From: Owenia fusiformis
Lineage: Eukaryota > Annelida > Polychaeta > Sabellida > Oweniidae
Reading direction: 5' to 3'
Assembly (NCBI GenBank): GCA_903813345.2
Contig: CAIIXF020000004.1
Location: 21,238,477-21,302,476, forward strand
DNA: 64,000 bases
Shown here piece after piece: positions 9,722 through 22,300 of the stretch. The translations under genes and the position numbers were made by a program. Below the pieces are notes generated by a model. It made no database searches. It had not been told where the DNA came from and was given only the letters and a program-made list of their open reading frames with translations. The first letter of the stretch is position 1, and every line of letters begins with the position of its first letter.

Positions 9722-11587
9722 CTGGAAATAGAAAATATAGTTTATGTTATGAGAGGTCCCTATACCATGTGAACAAACAACAACCACCTGGAAAAAGGGA
9801 ATATACAAGGTAGGCCAATAAAAATTGGAACGTTTTTCTATTTATTCAATTTTCTTTATTATTGCAGTTCTACCAAGAAAAATTCAGATAATGGTAAAAT
9901 GATTATTAAATAATTTGTAAAAATGTATACGATGAAAATATGTACATGTATGTATAATTATTTTTTGGCTTGTAATGGTCATGATCTGTATACTCAATTT
10001 CCAAATTTTTACTGCTTGTCAGACATCACAGCTGAAAATACAGTATCTTTCATACCATACAATCTGTACCCTTTCAATGGTCTCAAATTTCCTTCAATTA
10101 AATCATATGAGCCTGGCCATAGGAAAACCGGTCTTACAACAAAAAATTAAAACTGTGCTACAGACAGACAGAGCCAAAAAAAATTAAGAGGAAAATGTGC
10201 TAAATTCAAATCCAACTTTTTTGGTCTCTTTATGGAAGGAAAAATTGTTAAGACAATAGCCAAAGGTCTCTAGAAAGGTCTCTTTTCCTGTGGCCTGGCT
10301 CATATGTGGCCTGTATGTATCTCTAGGAGAAACTAGTCTCCCTTGGATAATATATAGTTTATCTGACCTCATTTTTTTCAAAACTGGCACAATATCTCAA
10401 AACCTATCATTTAAGCCACGCATGACTGTGAAATACAGCTAAGACTGATTGTTCAGGTAGGTGGAAGACATATTCAGGAAACCTTTGCATTGAGTAATTA
10501 AATGTATTGTAGAGCGTGTATATTCATATTTGCACAAGCTGTTTCCTTAAGTACTAAAGATAATACATATGACTATCAAAAAAGTTACAATGGATAGAAA
10601 AATGTTCCAATTTTTTTGGCCCACATATCCATGTTTAGAGCTTAATATATAGAACCGAGGTAGTGAACCATAAAGGAAACATATTTTATCATAATAATGT
10701 AACACTAATATGATCAAAGCCTTTATATTTCTTCCCAGAGTTTTCTAATACAACTAGAGGAATAGTTATTAGAAAGAGGGTTGAGAATTGAAGTAATAAC
10801 TATCGCGTGACACAAAATGATGACACCCACCCACATAACGTTTCATAACTTTTTTCTGAAAAAATTCTGACTTTTTTGCGCATTAAAACTACACTCCATT
10901 GTACAACTCTACAAGAAGTTTCAGATGACTAGCTCATGTAGATGTACATTTATGAGTGTTACAAAATGTGTTGTCTATTCCTTTGCTGTGATCTTACACA
11001 AAAAATGCCACCCAACTTTATGTAACATAATTTTGGAAATAAGTTAGAATGATTTTATCAACAGCAACTAGATTGTTTTGTGTTTAATTGAATGGACTTC
11101 ATTTCCCTGAAAGTTCAAGCCAAAATCGTTAGTTTTTACAAAGTTATGTTACAAAAGGAATTCAAAGGAATGGATGACATCTAGAGCAAATGTTGTAATG
11201 CTCATAAAATTTGAACCACTTGACAAGTTATGAAACGTAAGGAGGGTGTCATTTTTTGTGTCAGCCTGTATGTCAAGGCATCAACATGCAAAATGTCACC
11301 ACCTGCCATTTGTTACAGATGCCAAACATCGACCACCAACTGCCAAACTCCGAATGCCAAACACAAAAAAAGTTTAGAGACTACAACACCACTTTTGGCG
11401 GGGACATAAAAATCACTTACACATCCGATTGAGGAATCCAGTTTCTCATCTTCTGATGTTGTAAATACAGGACTTCCTCTTTAGACAGTCTTATAGCCCC
11501 TCGTGGTAATGTCATCATGTTAGGAGCTCGGGTCAAGTAACCTTGCTTCTCATCAAACACTCTCCCACTCTCACGTGAAACAGACAT
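9181..11587 (-). CDS. TMEM126-family mitochondrial membrane protein, two exons, complete
   Basis: Joining 11587-11421 and 9721-9181 on the minus strand gives 236 codons (235 residues) with a consensus GTAAGT donor and a TTTCCAG acceptor. Four hydrophobic segments lie near residues 62-78, 97-115, 140-158 and 188-206. Family-like blocks are LRYGSG with a Gly-Ala-rich first segment and NxFFR (residues 59-82), and a Cys-x-x-Cys-x-x-x-Arg-Ser block (C126, C129) that corresponds to the CETC..TRSG region of vertebrate TMEM126A/B. Vertebrate members act in mitochondrial complex I assembly in the inner membrane; the same role here is inferred. The family name is recalled by motif, not by a search. A or B cannot be told apart. 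Confidence 0.75.
9809..10625. mobile_element. Non-autonomous DNA transposon in the TMEM126 intron (1)
   Basis: The left end GTAGGCCAATAAAAATTGG, continuing AACGTTTTTCTAT, is the near-complement of the right end (ATAGAAAAATGTTCCAATTT, then TTTTGGCCCACA). Terminal repeats are ~35 bp and the element ~815 bp. A second internal inverted pair (CATATGAGCCTGGCCATAGG near 10107 with CCTGTGGCCTGGCTCATATG near 10288) adds to the foldback structure. No transposase frame was found. Confidence 0.72.
10808..11263. mobile_element. Non-autonomous DNA transposon in the TMEM126 intron (2)
   Basis: The left end TGACACAAAATGATGACACC plus the ACGTTTCATAACTT block is inverted at the right end (AAGTTATGAAACGTAAGGAG, then GTGTCATTTTTTGTGTCA). 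Terminal repeats are ~40 bp and the element is 456 bp. There is no coding frame. Confidence 0.75.
11275..11405 (-). repeat. Dispersed repeat related to 27770-27880 and 61930-62115
   Basis: On the minus strand it shares TGGTAGTTGGTG-like, TGGCATCTGTAACAAATGGC and GGTGGTGACATTTT blocks with the two plus-strand copies in DLG introns 3 and 8. It sits directly after the 10808-11263 element. Confidence 0.5.
11421..11587 (-). CDS. TMEM126-family gene, exon 1
   Basis: ATG at 11587-11585 opens a hydrophilic N-terminus of 55 codons plus two bases, ending IPQSD. It contains LSKEEVLYLQHQKMRNW, a likely helix before the membrane part. The donor reads GT|GTAAGT, and the split Val codon joins exactly to exon 2 (SDVWSLRYGSG). 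No in-frame upstream ATG was needed. Confidence 0.75.
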
Positions 11588-13313
11588 CCTAACTTTGTAG
11601 TCGAGATTTTATTCAAAATCAGTCTGCAAAAGATATTTCACTGTATATTGGCATTGGCCAATAGTCGAATACCTTTTGGTACGGTTATCATGTGAGCAGA
11701 ATAGAAGCATGTGTCATATAAGTTGTAACCTTGGCACAAAGCAGATCCTTAAATGCACATGGTACGATAAGGTTGTGTTGGTAAATGTTGATGTCCTAAG
11801 TTCTGATGGGCACAGAAGCAGCTGATAACTTACAGACTTTGCAAATGGAGGATGGAGATAGAAACATTTGGAGATTATTTGTATTGTTGTTGATCGGACA
11901 GAAAGAAAAGCTGATGTAGTTACATTGGAGTTCGTTGAATATTTGGAAGGCACGTGAGGGGCCCATTCATTAGGTAACACTCATATGTCGAAGTTAAGTT
12001 TTTGCCTTTTTTAAAACATAACAAGGAGTAGAGAAGAGATTTGGATGTTTACGAAGTGAGCCTGTATTTTTTACATTAGGACCTATATAGAGATTGGGGG
12101 GGGGGGGATTTCTTCTTCCTAGGCCTGTGGTCAGAAGAAGTGAGTAACTCCCATAATTCTTTCATATTCTATCGTATTCGGGGATTCCCCATTATGTCAT
12201 CTCCCGCATCATCTCCAGTTAAAATGTATGTTTGGAATTTAAGCCAATCAAATTATTCATTCTAATGAGCATGAACTAAATTCTGAACCAAGAGGAACTG
12301 GCGCAAATTGCCTAAACTGAAATCGCTCTTCAAAAGCTCTTCAAAATAGATTGGTGAATAAAAATGAATAACAACTGAAGTTAGAGTGGTTTATTAAGTT
12401 CGATGTCAGGATATTTCAAGTAAGTATTGATTATATAGACGCTACAATGATGGTGTTTTGTTCTAGACACGCGGGGCAAGTTGTTTTAGCTCATTTTCGC
12501 CTCAAACGAAATCGTATTTTGAACACAATTTTACTTCCGGGCTTAGTCACGACAGTTTGCTATTGGCAACATATATAACACTGTCATTGTCGACAACGGA
12601 ATCTCACTGTCGTTCAGGCACTACCCCCCCCCTGGCCTGTTGTAAAACTTTTATTTTTGCCAAGGCCAGAAAATTAAAAAAACTCAACTCAAGGTCACGT
12701 ACATTTAGGTGATTTACTCGCTGTTTATAAGATACATAAACTTTTGAAATTTCGAAATCCATTGAAATGCAAAGGCTCTATATTTTAAGTTCTATAATAT
12801 CGATGTTTGTCCTTACCGTTGTGTTATTATTCCGAATTTTATTCGCATTATTTAAATTTTTCACGTGCAGACGAAGGCTGACATCTTGGATTTTATGCGC
12901 ATGCGCAATAAAGTACCTAGTTTTACCCCCCTTTTCAATCTGTTTCACCTCTCAAAAACTCACAAAAATTTCCTGTGGAGATCTATTCCTCAGTTCTGAG
13001 ATTATATTATAATATGTACTTAAACACAAAGCTCTAAAATGGTTAATATTGTAAAACATTTTAAGATGAGTCACGTGATCAAGCTCGATCAGCCATATTG
13101 GATTGATATTCAAAATTCTATCGGATTTGGATAAATAATTTGATGTACTGAGCGAACTGGCCTCAGATTCGCTGTAAAACCTTCACCATACGTTCCATCA
13201 AGTAGATCTCTACTGTGTGGTTGGATTTTACACCAATCGCTAGCTCCAACTTGGAGAAATCGACCCCCAAATCCCAGGGTGTGAAAACCAACAGCTTCAA
13301 AATTGCAGGAAAA
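11588..13313. promoter_or_regulatory. Divergent intergenic region between TMEM126 and DLG start codons
   Basis: The two start codons face away from each other across 1.7 kb, so both 5' UTRs and promoters should lie here. Candidate sites seen by eye are ACTTCCGGG (12533-12541, ETS/GABP-like), CTATTGGC (12560-12567, inverted CCAAT) and TCACGTGA (13071-13078, E-box). A 10-base G run sits near 12103 and a C run near 12625. No TATA box or transcription start can be fixed. Site assignments are weak because such short motifs occur by chance. Confidence 0.4.
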
Positions 13314-13335
13314 ATGCCAGTTCGTAAACAAGGTG
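13314..13335 (+). CDS. DLG1: DLG coding exon 1 (start codon, MPVRKQG)
   Basis: ATG CCA GTT CGT AAA CAA GGT G is followed by GTAAGA. MPVRKQ is the same start as vertebrate DLG1 beta. The single trailing G joins to AT of exon 2 and makes Asp, the first residue of the L27 stretch. The 5' UTR must precede it, but its start is not visible. Confidence 0.85.
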
Positions 13336-16300
13336 GTAAGAATACATATTAGAGCAGCTAACCCCTGCACACCTTCTAACCAATCTAATATTTGATATTC
13401 CAATGCATTCATGCTGTTTTAACACTTAGATTTATAGTCACAGCCTTGTGACAGGTATTGATTTTTACCTGTATTTTCAAAATATTGACCTATTTTTGGT
13501 TTGAGGTCATTTCCTGGTTGTTGTTGTTTTGATATTTGATGTTGTTTGATGCATTGTCATTGATTGGATTGCATTTTGTAGATGTATGTATTATCCACAT
13601 TTTCGAAATGAATGTCATTTGGTTATTTCACAGTAGAACTCATCAGTAGATCTGTACATGAACACTGGGACGTACATTAGACTATATCCTATTTAGTCTG
13701 AATTATATTCAGACTATAAGGTACCTATGTTAAAGTTTGGTAATTTTTAATATTTGTTTACATAGGAAGTGCTATTCAAAATGGCCGATTTGGTAAAATT
13801 AATTTGCACATTTTCACATCAACTAGCTTTATTTCCACTTGACAATAAGCTGTGTTACTTTTTATTGCATTTAATTGTACCTTACTACTTATTTGTAATT
13901 TTGTAATGCTTATTTTATTGAAGAAATGGTTCCTCTAATTGATAATTTTGTGCAAAAAATTTCACTGCAATTTCCACAGGAAAGTAGTACATCATAACAG
14001 ACTGACTTCTAGTCAGTCTGTTGGATACATACTAGGACGTACATGAACATCTGATGATGATCTTTGATTGAGTAATTCACGTTATAGCTATACTGGGGAC
14101 CTTTGTGGCACCTGAATTACTATATCTAGTCTTTTTTCTGTGATTGAGATGTCTGGGTTTTGATGTTTAACAAGGAAGCCTGGAAGTCTGTATATCAAGT
14201 GAAGATGGATTGACTTTTTAACATTATAAGAATTTTCTTAGGTCTTCAATACATCTAACTGACATAAGACCTCTAACAGAATTCCTTATTAAATTTAGTT
14301 AAATGTTTTTCATAATTTCACCCATTTATATAACATAAACTATATGGTTCCTACCTTGGTATAGAATTCCCAACATTATTTGCTCAATATTAGTGAAAAT
14401 ACAGATTTCATGAAATTCTCTATTAACCATGTGCATGTTCTTATGCATGGGTCACATTTGCTCCGATCCATCAGCTGGCGCCCGGCCGATTGAGTATTAT
14501 GTTCAGAACTGAATACAATTGTGAACAGGATACTCAATCGGCCGGGTGCCAGCCGATAAATCGGGGCAAATGTGACCCAGGCATCAATAAATAACAACAG
14601 TCTGTGCCTATTTCCACATGTAGCATGGTTTGAAATGGATAAAAACATTCTCATAACTCATAACTTACGTATCCATTCTCATTTCCTACCTTTACGTCCT
14701 TATTAATTTTGCATGTATCTGTCATATTTATTCTGTTTACTTTCGTGTTTAATGTTGTTCTCAATATATATGGTTCCTAGTTATTTAATCATTTTGGTCA
14801 AATGTTCTAATGATTAAGTTTTAAATACTATACAATAAAGTTTATTTGATTTGTCAATCGTTTATAATAGTACGATGCAATTCCTATACAGTGACCGCTT
14901 TCACTCGGTACAGAATGACTCCAAATTTACTGTTATAAAGTTTTCATGAAAAATAACAACCTCTGATCTCAATTATAGATGCCCATAGGGCATTGGAGCT
15001 ACTGGAGGACTATCATGGTCGATTGAACAGTCAACAGGACAGGCCTCTGCGAACTGCTATTGAGCGTGTCATCCGTATCTTTAAGAGTAGACTATTCCAA
15101 GCCTTATTAGGTAAGTCTTTGTTAATTTACAAAATGTCCAAGAGCATTTGTTAGCTCACATGGTGTAAGTCATTGTAATCACCCACCTGGCAGGCTGTCT
15201 GTCTGTTTGTCTCTACGTTTGTCTGTCAACACATTGGCGGCTCATTTGTAATCCTCAATGATAATTCAAATGGGCTCACTTTTAAAATATGTCAAAAGTC
15301 TTCAGTCATTCATATAAAGTCTTCAGTCATTCAATACGCAGCATTTCAAAAGCTTGCCTTGTTTCAAAATACAATAGCCACTGATTTTATTGCCAAAAAA
15401 TCACTTTCACTATATTAGCCCAGTATCCATGGTGCTATTTATTTGTTAATAACCCAAACTAACCACACATACCAGTTTTCTGCATGGGAAAAATGTAGAA
15501 ATTCTGCATGAACAAGTCAATTTCTGCGCCAAATCCAGCATGAAATCCCGAATTTCTCGATAAATTCTGTAAGCAACTGCTCCACCCGAACTATCACAAA
15601 ATTCCAGGGAATTCAAATTTTATGACATATTAGATATAATCTTGAAGTGCAAAAGGCTGACATGAGAATTTTAAACATCTTTCACATTTCTCCTTGGAAA
15701 TCTTCACACCAGTTTCTGATGACAAGTGACTGTCTAAGGTGTCAAGGTGACACTAACATGAGATGAGGTAGTTGACTGGAAAAATCAAGTTTCCCAAGAA
15801 ATTCCATGCAAAAAATTTGAAATCTGCAAAAATTTTGAAAACCAAAATTTTGTGGTTTTTCTGCGGCAATGTAGCATCATGGAATTCTAGTATGTGTGAC
15901 CGACAGTTAGGTGCATTTTTTCATCAAAATTTCAGGCACATGAAAATGTCAAGGAGGCGAACACATCACCAATATATTCTTGCATTTATTTACTGGTCTT
16001 ATGCTCTATAAGCTTCATATATCTCGTGAAGGTTTCACTCTTTGTGAGTTGTAAAAAGGTGTATTTAGTCAGCTATTGGTTAACTGGGTTCTCACCATGA
16101 CATTTTTAGACTCTGGATTTTTAGCGGTATTGTGACTACTTTTTTCATGGTATCGCGACTACTTCTTCCCCATGTGAGATCAGAGATATCCTATCGTATA
16201 CTTTTCAACATACTTCTTAAGATTATCTTGCTATTTTAATCCCGATATTTATTTCTAAAAGGTTTCTGACTTCCTATTCCTTGTTTGTATGTATTTTCTC

Positions 16301-19300
16301 AAGAGTTTTACCGCAAATAATGTGACAAAAATGTGAAATTTAGACTCCGGAAAAAACACTTTAGACTCCAGAAAGCTATTAAACTCTGGAGCAAGAGGTT
16401 TGAAGACATTAGACTCCGGAGAATCTCCGGAGTCTAAAAGCCTGAGAACCCTGGTTAACATTTTTGAAGACAAATGTGTGGGATGATAAGATAATCACTT
16501 GGCTACATAGAACAATGAAACATGCCGCACATATCTTTAAAAACCTATTTAATTAGATCCTTTAAGTTCATTGAGATTTATTGGGACCATTTTATTAAGT
16601 CAAATTCCCAGAGGGCACATCTTGATGTACATGGCCATGGCGGAATACATGTAATTCTGAGTGATGAACCAAAACCTATTGCAGCTTTATACAATCCCTT
16701 TCAACAAAATTTTTTTTTATGAGAACATTTACATCACTAATGAACAAGATCACAATCTCTGTAAATCAAACATCTCCAAGAGAGAAGGCATGATAGCAAT
16801 GAAGGAATCGCTCGATATTTTGAAGGTATTATACCGTACAAATAAATTAACGATGCATAAATTCATAGCTACTTATTGGTGACTTGTGTCTAGTTATTAC
16901 TTAATTGAAATCATGATCCAAAAGCTTTGGTCAGTCAATAATTTCAATTTGGAAAGTGTTCCCAAAACAATTCTTCTTTTGATTTATTAGGAACTAACCA
17001 GACCATAACATGTTGGGTTGATCAAACTACATAGTTTACATACCATACATCCAGAGAATCTTCCCGACTTTTTTTGGCACAAACGTGTGTCTGAAGATGT
17101 CTGACGAATTATTCCTTACTTTTATTATGCGAATGAAACATCAACGGTTAACATCAGGTTAAACAACGGTTAAAATAAAATGAACCCATGGAAATGGAAC
17201 ACCTCCCAAGTAGAACACTATTTCTATGTTCCAAAGACAATTCCATTTGTAAATATGGTTTTATGGTACTTGTGTTAGAGAAAACATGATCGAGATAGAA
17301 CTTTGGAGGCCTCATTGGGAGTATTGACCATGTAGACTGACATTTTCTTAGGAGTTAATGAAATTCTAATGCTATTATAAGCTCTTGTCTTGTCTCAAAC
17401 TTGCCTAGAGTGTGATATTTAATTTTTTCTCTATCAAGTTTCATTAGCAACTGATAGACTATGAGTACGGCAAACCAGTGGTATTCCCAGCATAGGAGCA
17501 AATTGGGTGCTGCACCAATTTGAAAATTGGAAAATTACATGCCACCCTGTTGAAAATTAGAATATCACATGCCACCCTGTTGAAAATTAGAATATCACAT
17601 GTCACCCTGTTGGAAATTAGAATATCACATGCCAGTCTTTTGAAAATTAGAATATCACATGCCACCCTGTTGAAAATAAAAATATCACATGCCACCCTGT
17701 TGAAAATAAAAATATCACATGCCACCCTGTTGAAAATTAGAATATCACATGCCACCCTGTTGAAAATTAGAGTATCACAATCACATGCCACCCTTTTGAA
17801 AATTAGAATATCACATGCCCCCATGTTGAAAATTAGAATATCACATGCCACCCTGTTGAAAATAACAATATCACATGCCACCCTGTTGAAAATTAGAATA
17901 TCACATGCCACCCTGTTGAAAATTAGAGTATCACAATCACATGCCACCCTTTTGAAAATTAGATTATCACATGCCCCCATGTTGAAAATTAGAATATCAC
18001 ATGCCACCCTGTTGAAAATTAAAATATCACATGCCACCCCACTGAAAATCTGTTTGCAGCCTGTTTAAGTCATGAATTATTGAAGTATTCTGACCAAAAC
18101 TGTAAAAATTAGGATTTATTACCCCATTGGGAAAAACCTGGGGGATTAGTATAAATTCATGTTACTCTGAGAGCCAGAAGATCAATGAAGCTTTATGTGA
18201 AATAAGTTAAACCTGTATATAGTGAACACCTATGGAGCCACAAAAAAGTGTTCACTGTAGGTAGGTGTTCACTGCAGAGAGGTAATTTGAACACATGAAT
18301 CGAATCAATGTAAAATGTGACTTGAGGTGTTCACCAAACACAGGTGTTCAAGCGAGAATGGTGTCCCTAAGACAGGTTTTACTGTATAAGAAAGGGTAGG
18401 ACTCGTTATATCTGCTGATGCCGCCCGTAGGAATTGTTTGTCTTTGTTTTTATCAATCAAACAAATTATAATGAAAAATAGAAAATTGTCCTGAGATTTG
18501 ATTTCATCGTATAAACTCTACAGCTCTTCAAAAATCTAATATTGAGATTGATTAATCTTAAGTTATCAGAATCAAAACTCTAATTTATTATTTATCTGTG
18601 AATGTCATTATGAGTGTCTAACTGTAATCTATGCTACTTTTGATTACAAAATCCCTGAAATAATATAGATTTTTTTATTGTGTGAAATCTCAATTCGGCA
18701 CAAGGAATGATTCAATTGTTCAAAAATATAATTTTCAACTGGACACATAGTAATTTTCCATTTTTTTTATTTTAACTGGATACAAGTGCCGGCTTTCAAC
18801 ATGAGGGTATATTAGACATATGTTTGGACTTGTTAACTAAGTTGATTAGATTAAATTATCTTTTTATCTCTGAATCATTCCTTTTATCATTATTTAGTCA
18901 TGGATCCCTTGCAAAATATCAACTCAATTTAAGATATTTGCTGTTGACATTGTTTCTGCAGTTGCAGGGGTTTCATTAGCAGCAGGCAACAGGCGATTTT
19001 CACTGGTTGTTTTCACAAAATCGCCTGTTGTTTTAAGGGACTTTTCAACTTTTTCATGTTAAAATGATTTCCACTAGTTTAGCCTGTTGTTTTCATTTAA
19101 TTAGCCTGTTGTGTCATTCTAGTGAAACCCCGGAATTGTATTACAGATATTAGGAAAATATATCTATATAGTAAAACAAGTTTAATCAGAACGCCTCTTG
19201 GACTAGCCAAAACTGTTTGGATTTAAGCAGGTGTTCACTTATGTCACCACCACATACAGGTTCTTCTGTAGTTCTGAATTTGTTGCCTCAAAAGAGAGCT

Positions 19301-22300
19301 TAATATTCAAGACTAATACTCTGTGCAGACTACATACAGTAAAACTTGTTTACAGTGAACACCTATGGAGCCACTAAATTGTGTTCACTATAGGTAAGTG
19401 TTCACTGCAGAGAGGCAATCTTATACAGAACGCAGTGGAGTATGTATTGAGAAGAGGTGTTCACTAGACACAGGTGTTCACTAGAGAGAGGTGTTTACTA
19501 AGACAGGTTTTACTGTATATATATTACACTTAACAGATGATTTTAGTTTTGCTGCTTATGAGATGTCAACAATCCCAAACATATAATCTCAAATATATGT
19601 TTTACTGTCTTGATTTAAGAGTTTGATGGGCTTACTTCTAAACCCCTCTCCCTGAAGAAGATAGGGGGGTCCAGGGTCCAGCAAGACTGAGGGTTTGATT
19701 GTGAAATGAATATCAGATATTGAAAATACAGTACAGTATGAGACATATTGATGTTATTTGATGTATACTGTTTTAACGATTTTTGGTGCATGTGCCTGAG
19801 ATTGGCTTATCATTCATCCATCTGTCCTTTTTTAACTAAAGAATGTAGATGGAAGTTGAGATTTTGCAGATGGGTTCTTTTTCTCTGATGGTCCCTTTAA
19901 CATAAACTAGAACCTGCTAAGTGGAACACCTAGAGCTGTAAGTGGATGACCTCACATGTGGAACAGTGTTTTTAAGTCCCATGGCCTATCTACTCCATGT
20001 TAATGAACCTGTGTAAGTGGAACACCTCCCAAGTGGAACACTTTTTAGAGGTCCCAAGGGTGTTCCACTTACACAGGTTCTACTGGTTAGACAGTTAAAC
20101 ATGTCTAAGTGGAACACTTTTGGTACCTCTAAAAAGTGTGTTTCTTAGGAGATGGAGTAAGACTCTGGAAAGTGTTCCACTTCTAGAGGTGTTCTACTTT
20201 ACAGGTTCCTCTCTATGACAAATGGCTGTTCTCTTCTGTCATCTTATTGCCTAAAATGTGCTAATTCATAGTAAGTCATGAGATATATATCATTTTCTTG
20301 TGACCATATGTTCACAAATACCCTGAATCTCCAACAGTTAGCCAGTTGGCCTCTGAGTATTACATATGATTTTATATATTGTTTTCAGATATCTTGAGTA
20401 ATTCCCCTATATTAAAGCAAGTGGGCGCTGCACCCACCTGATATTTTAAAAGCAGGCTTGTACCCACCTGAAAATCCATTTGCACCCACTTGAAAATGAG
20501 AAGAATATGGTTTAAGACAGGCTGATCAAAGAATTGTCTCTCGTTTAAGAGTCTAGACATAGTCAAAGGGTAACTTTATGAGGTTTTATAATGATTTATT
20601 ATGCTTTAGCACCCTGAGGAATATAGAGTAGCTTACTAAAATTGGCTTAACCTCTTATTACTACATGCAGTAGAATGGAATATCTGTGATATTAATGTTA
20701 TCATCAATACATCACTTTACACCCTTGAACCCATCAGTTTTTTACAACAAATTAAATCCAGAATTCAGATCAGACTCAGATTATGTTTTTTAAAACTATA
20801 TAGTAAAAAGATATTCCAATAGCATTTCACAATTGAATTCCTCAAAACTCCCAAATAAAATCTCAAATGTATACTAGTGAAATAATATTGCATCAAGAAG
20901 GACCATGTGTGGTGAAGAAAGATGGAAAAGGTCAAACATGTATATGTAATACTTAAAAATACCAAGCTAAATAGTCCTGGGGAGAGCCCTAGGTGGGGGA
21001 GAGTCCTTTGTTGGAAGAGCCCTGTGTTGGGAGAGCCCTGTGTTGAAAGAGCCCTGTGTTAAAAGAGCCCTGTATTGAGTAGGGTTATAACATTTTATCA
21101 TACTAAGATCTAACAAGAATCTCTCATCAATTTAGTCAAGAAGTGAAGTGTATTATCCTGTACTAAACCCTTTCGGGATGTTGAAGAACAAGTTCACATG
21201 TCTAAGAGCCTTTAAGAAGAACCTTGGGAGTTAGGAAGAAAATCTATATTCACTCAGTTTTCTTGGACCTTTAGTATTATGATGGTAGCCCCTTCAAGCA
21301 AGTAAGAAATCTCGAGCAATTACCCTGACACATTTAGGAATCATTATACTCTGATTGGACATTTAGTTTCAATGCTCATCTTAATGATCATAAATGCAGC
21401 TAGAAAATCTGGAAATTCTTTGAAGATTTAATATCAAGTTATTAAAGAGGGCATCCGGATTAGAATTGGAATTACATCTGATTTTCATTTTTATTAGTCT
21501 ATTTCATCAAGACAAGTCTTCTTCATATATAGGTGTTCATCTTAGACAAGTCTTCTTCATGTATATGTGTTCATCTTAGACAAGTTTTCTTCATGTATAT
21601 GTGTTCATCTTAGACAAGTTTTCTTCATGTATATGTGTTCATCTTAGACAAGTCTTCTTCATGTATATGTGTTCATCTTAGACAAGTCTTCTTCATGTAT
21701 ATGTGTTCATCTTAGACAAGTTTTCTTCATGTATATGTGTTCATCTTAGACAAGTTTTCTTCATGTATATGTGTTCATCTTAGACAAGTTTTCTTCATGT
21801 ATAGGTGTTCATCTTAGACAAGTCTTCTTCATGTATAGGTGTTCATCTTAAGACTGGTGTTTATCTTAGAGCTTTGGTGTTCATCATATAGGATTTGTAT
21901 TTTGTATGTATATTCATTTTAGAAAGTTGATTAAATTGAACACCTGAAATAGTGTATTTCTGGTATAATTCTGGGATATTATATTGACTTCTGTTGAAGT
22001 TAAATTTAGTTTCTGGCCAATAGAGCATACCACAATGATTCAAGCTAAACCATTAATCTAGCACTTACAAAGTATATTCTGTTTTCACCAAATCTACTTA
22101 TTTTGTTATCAAGGAATATTTGTGATTTTTCACTCCTGGCAGACATGATTTGATCATTGATGTTCAGAAACATGATAAATTGAATTATTGCTTCAAAAGG
22201 TTACTGAACAAAGCCTTGGATGAAACTATAAAATAATCATTTTCAGCTAAACCATCACAAATACATACATGCACAAGTCAAATGCAGTTCATCACAATTT

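Noticed and set aside
11714-11980. 88-codon minus-strand frame upstream of TMEM126 exon 1
   Set aside because: No domain, no splice signal joining it in phase to the TMEM126 start codon, and it lies in the likely divergent promoter region.
17459-18068. Long open frames on both strands (182 and 192 codons) at the 30-bp array
   Set aside because: The frames exist only because the unit length is a multiple of three without stops. There is no start context, no splice sites and strict repetition on both strands.
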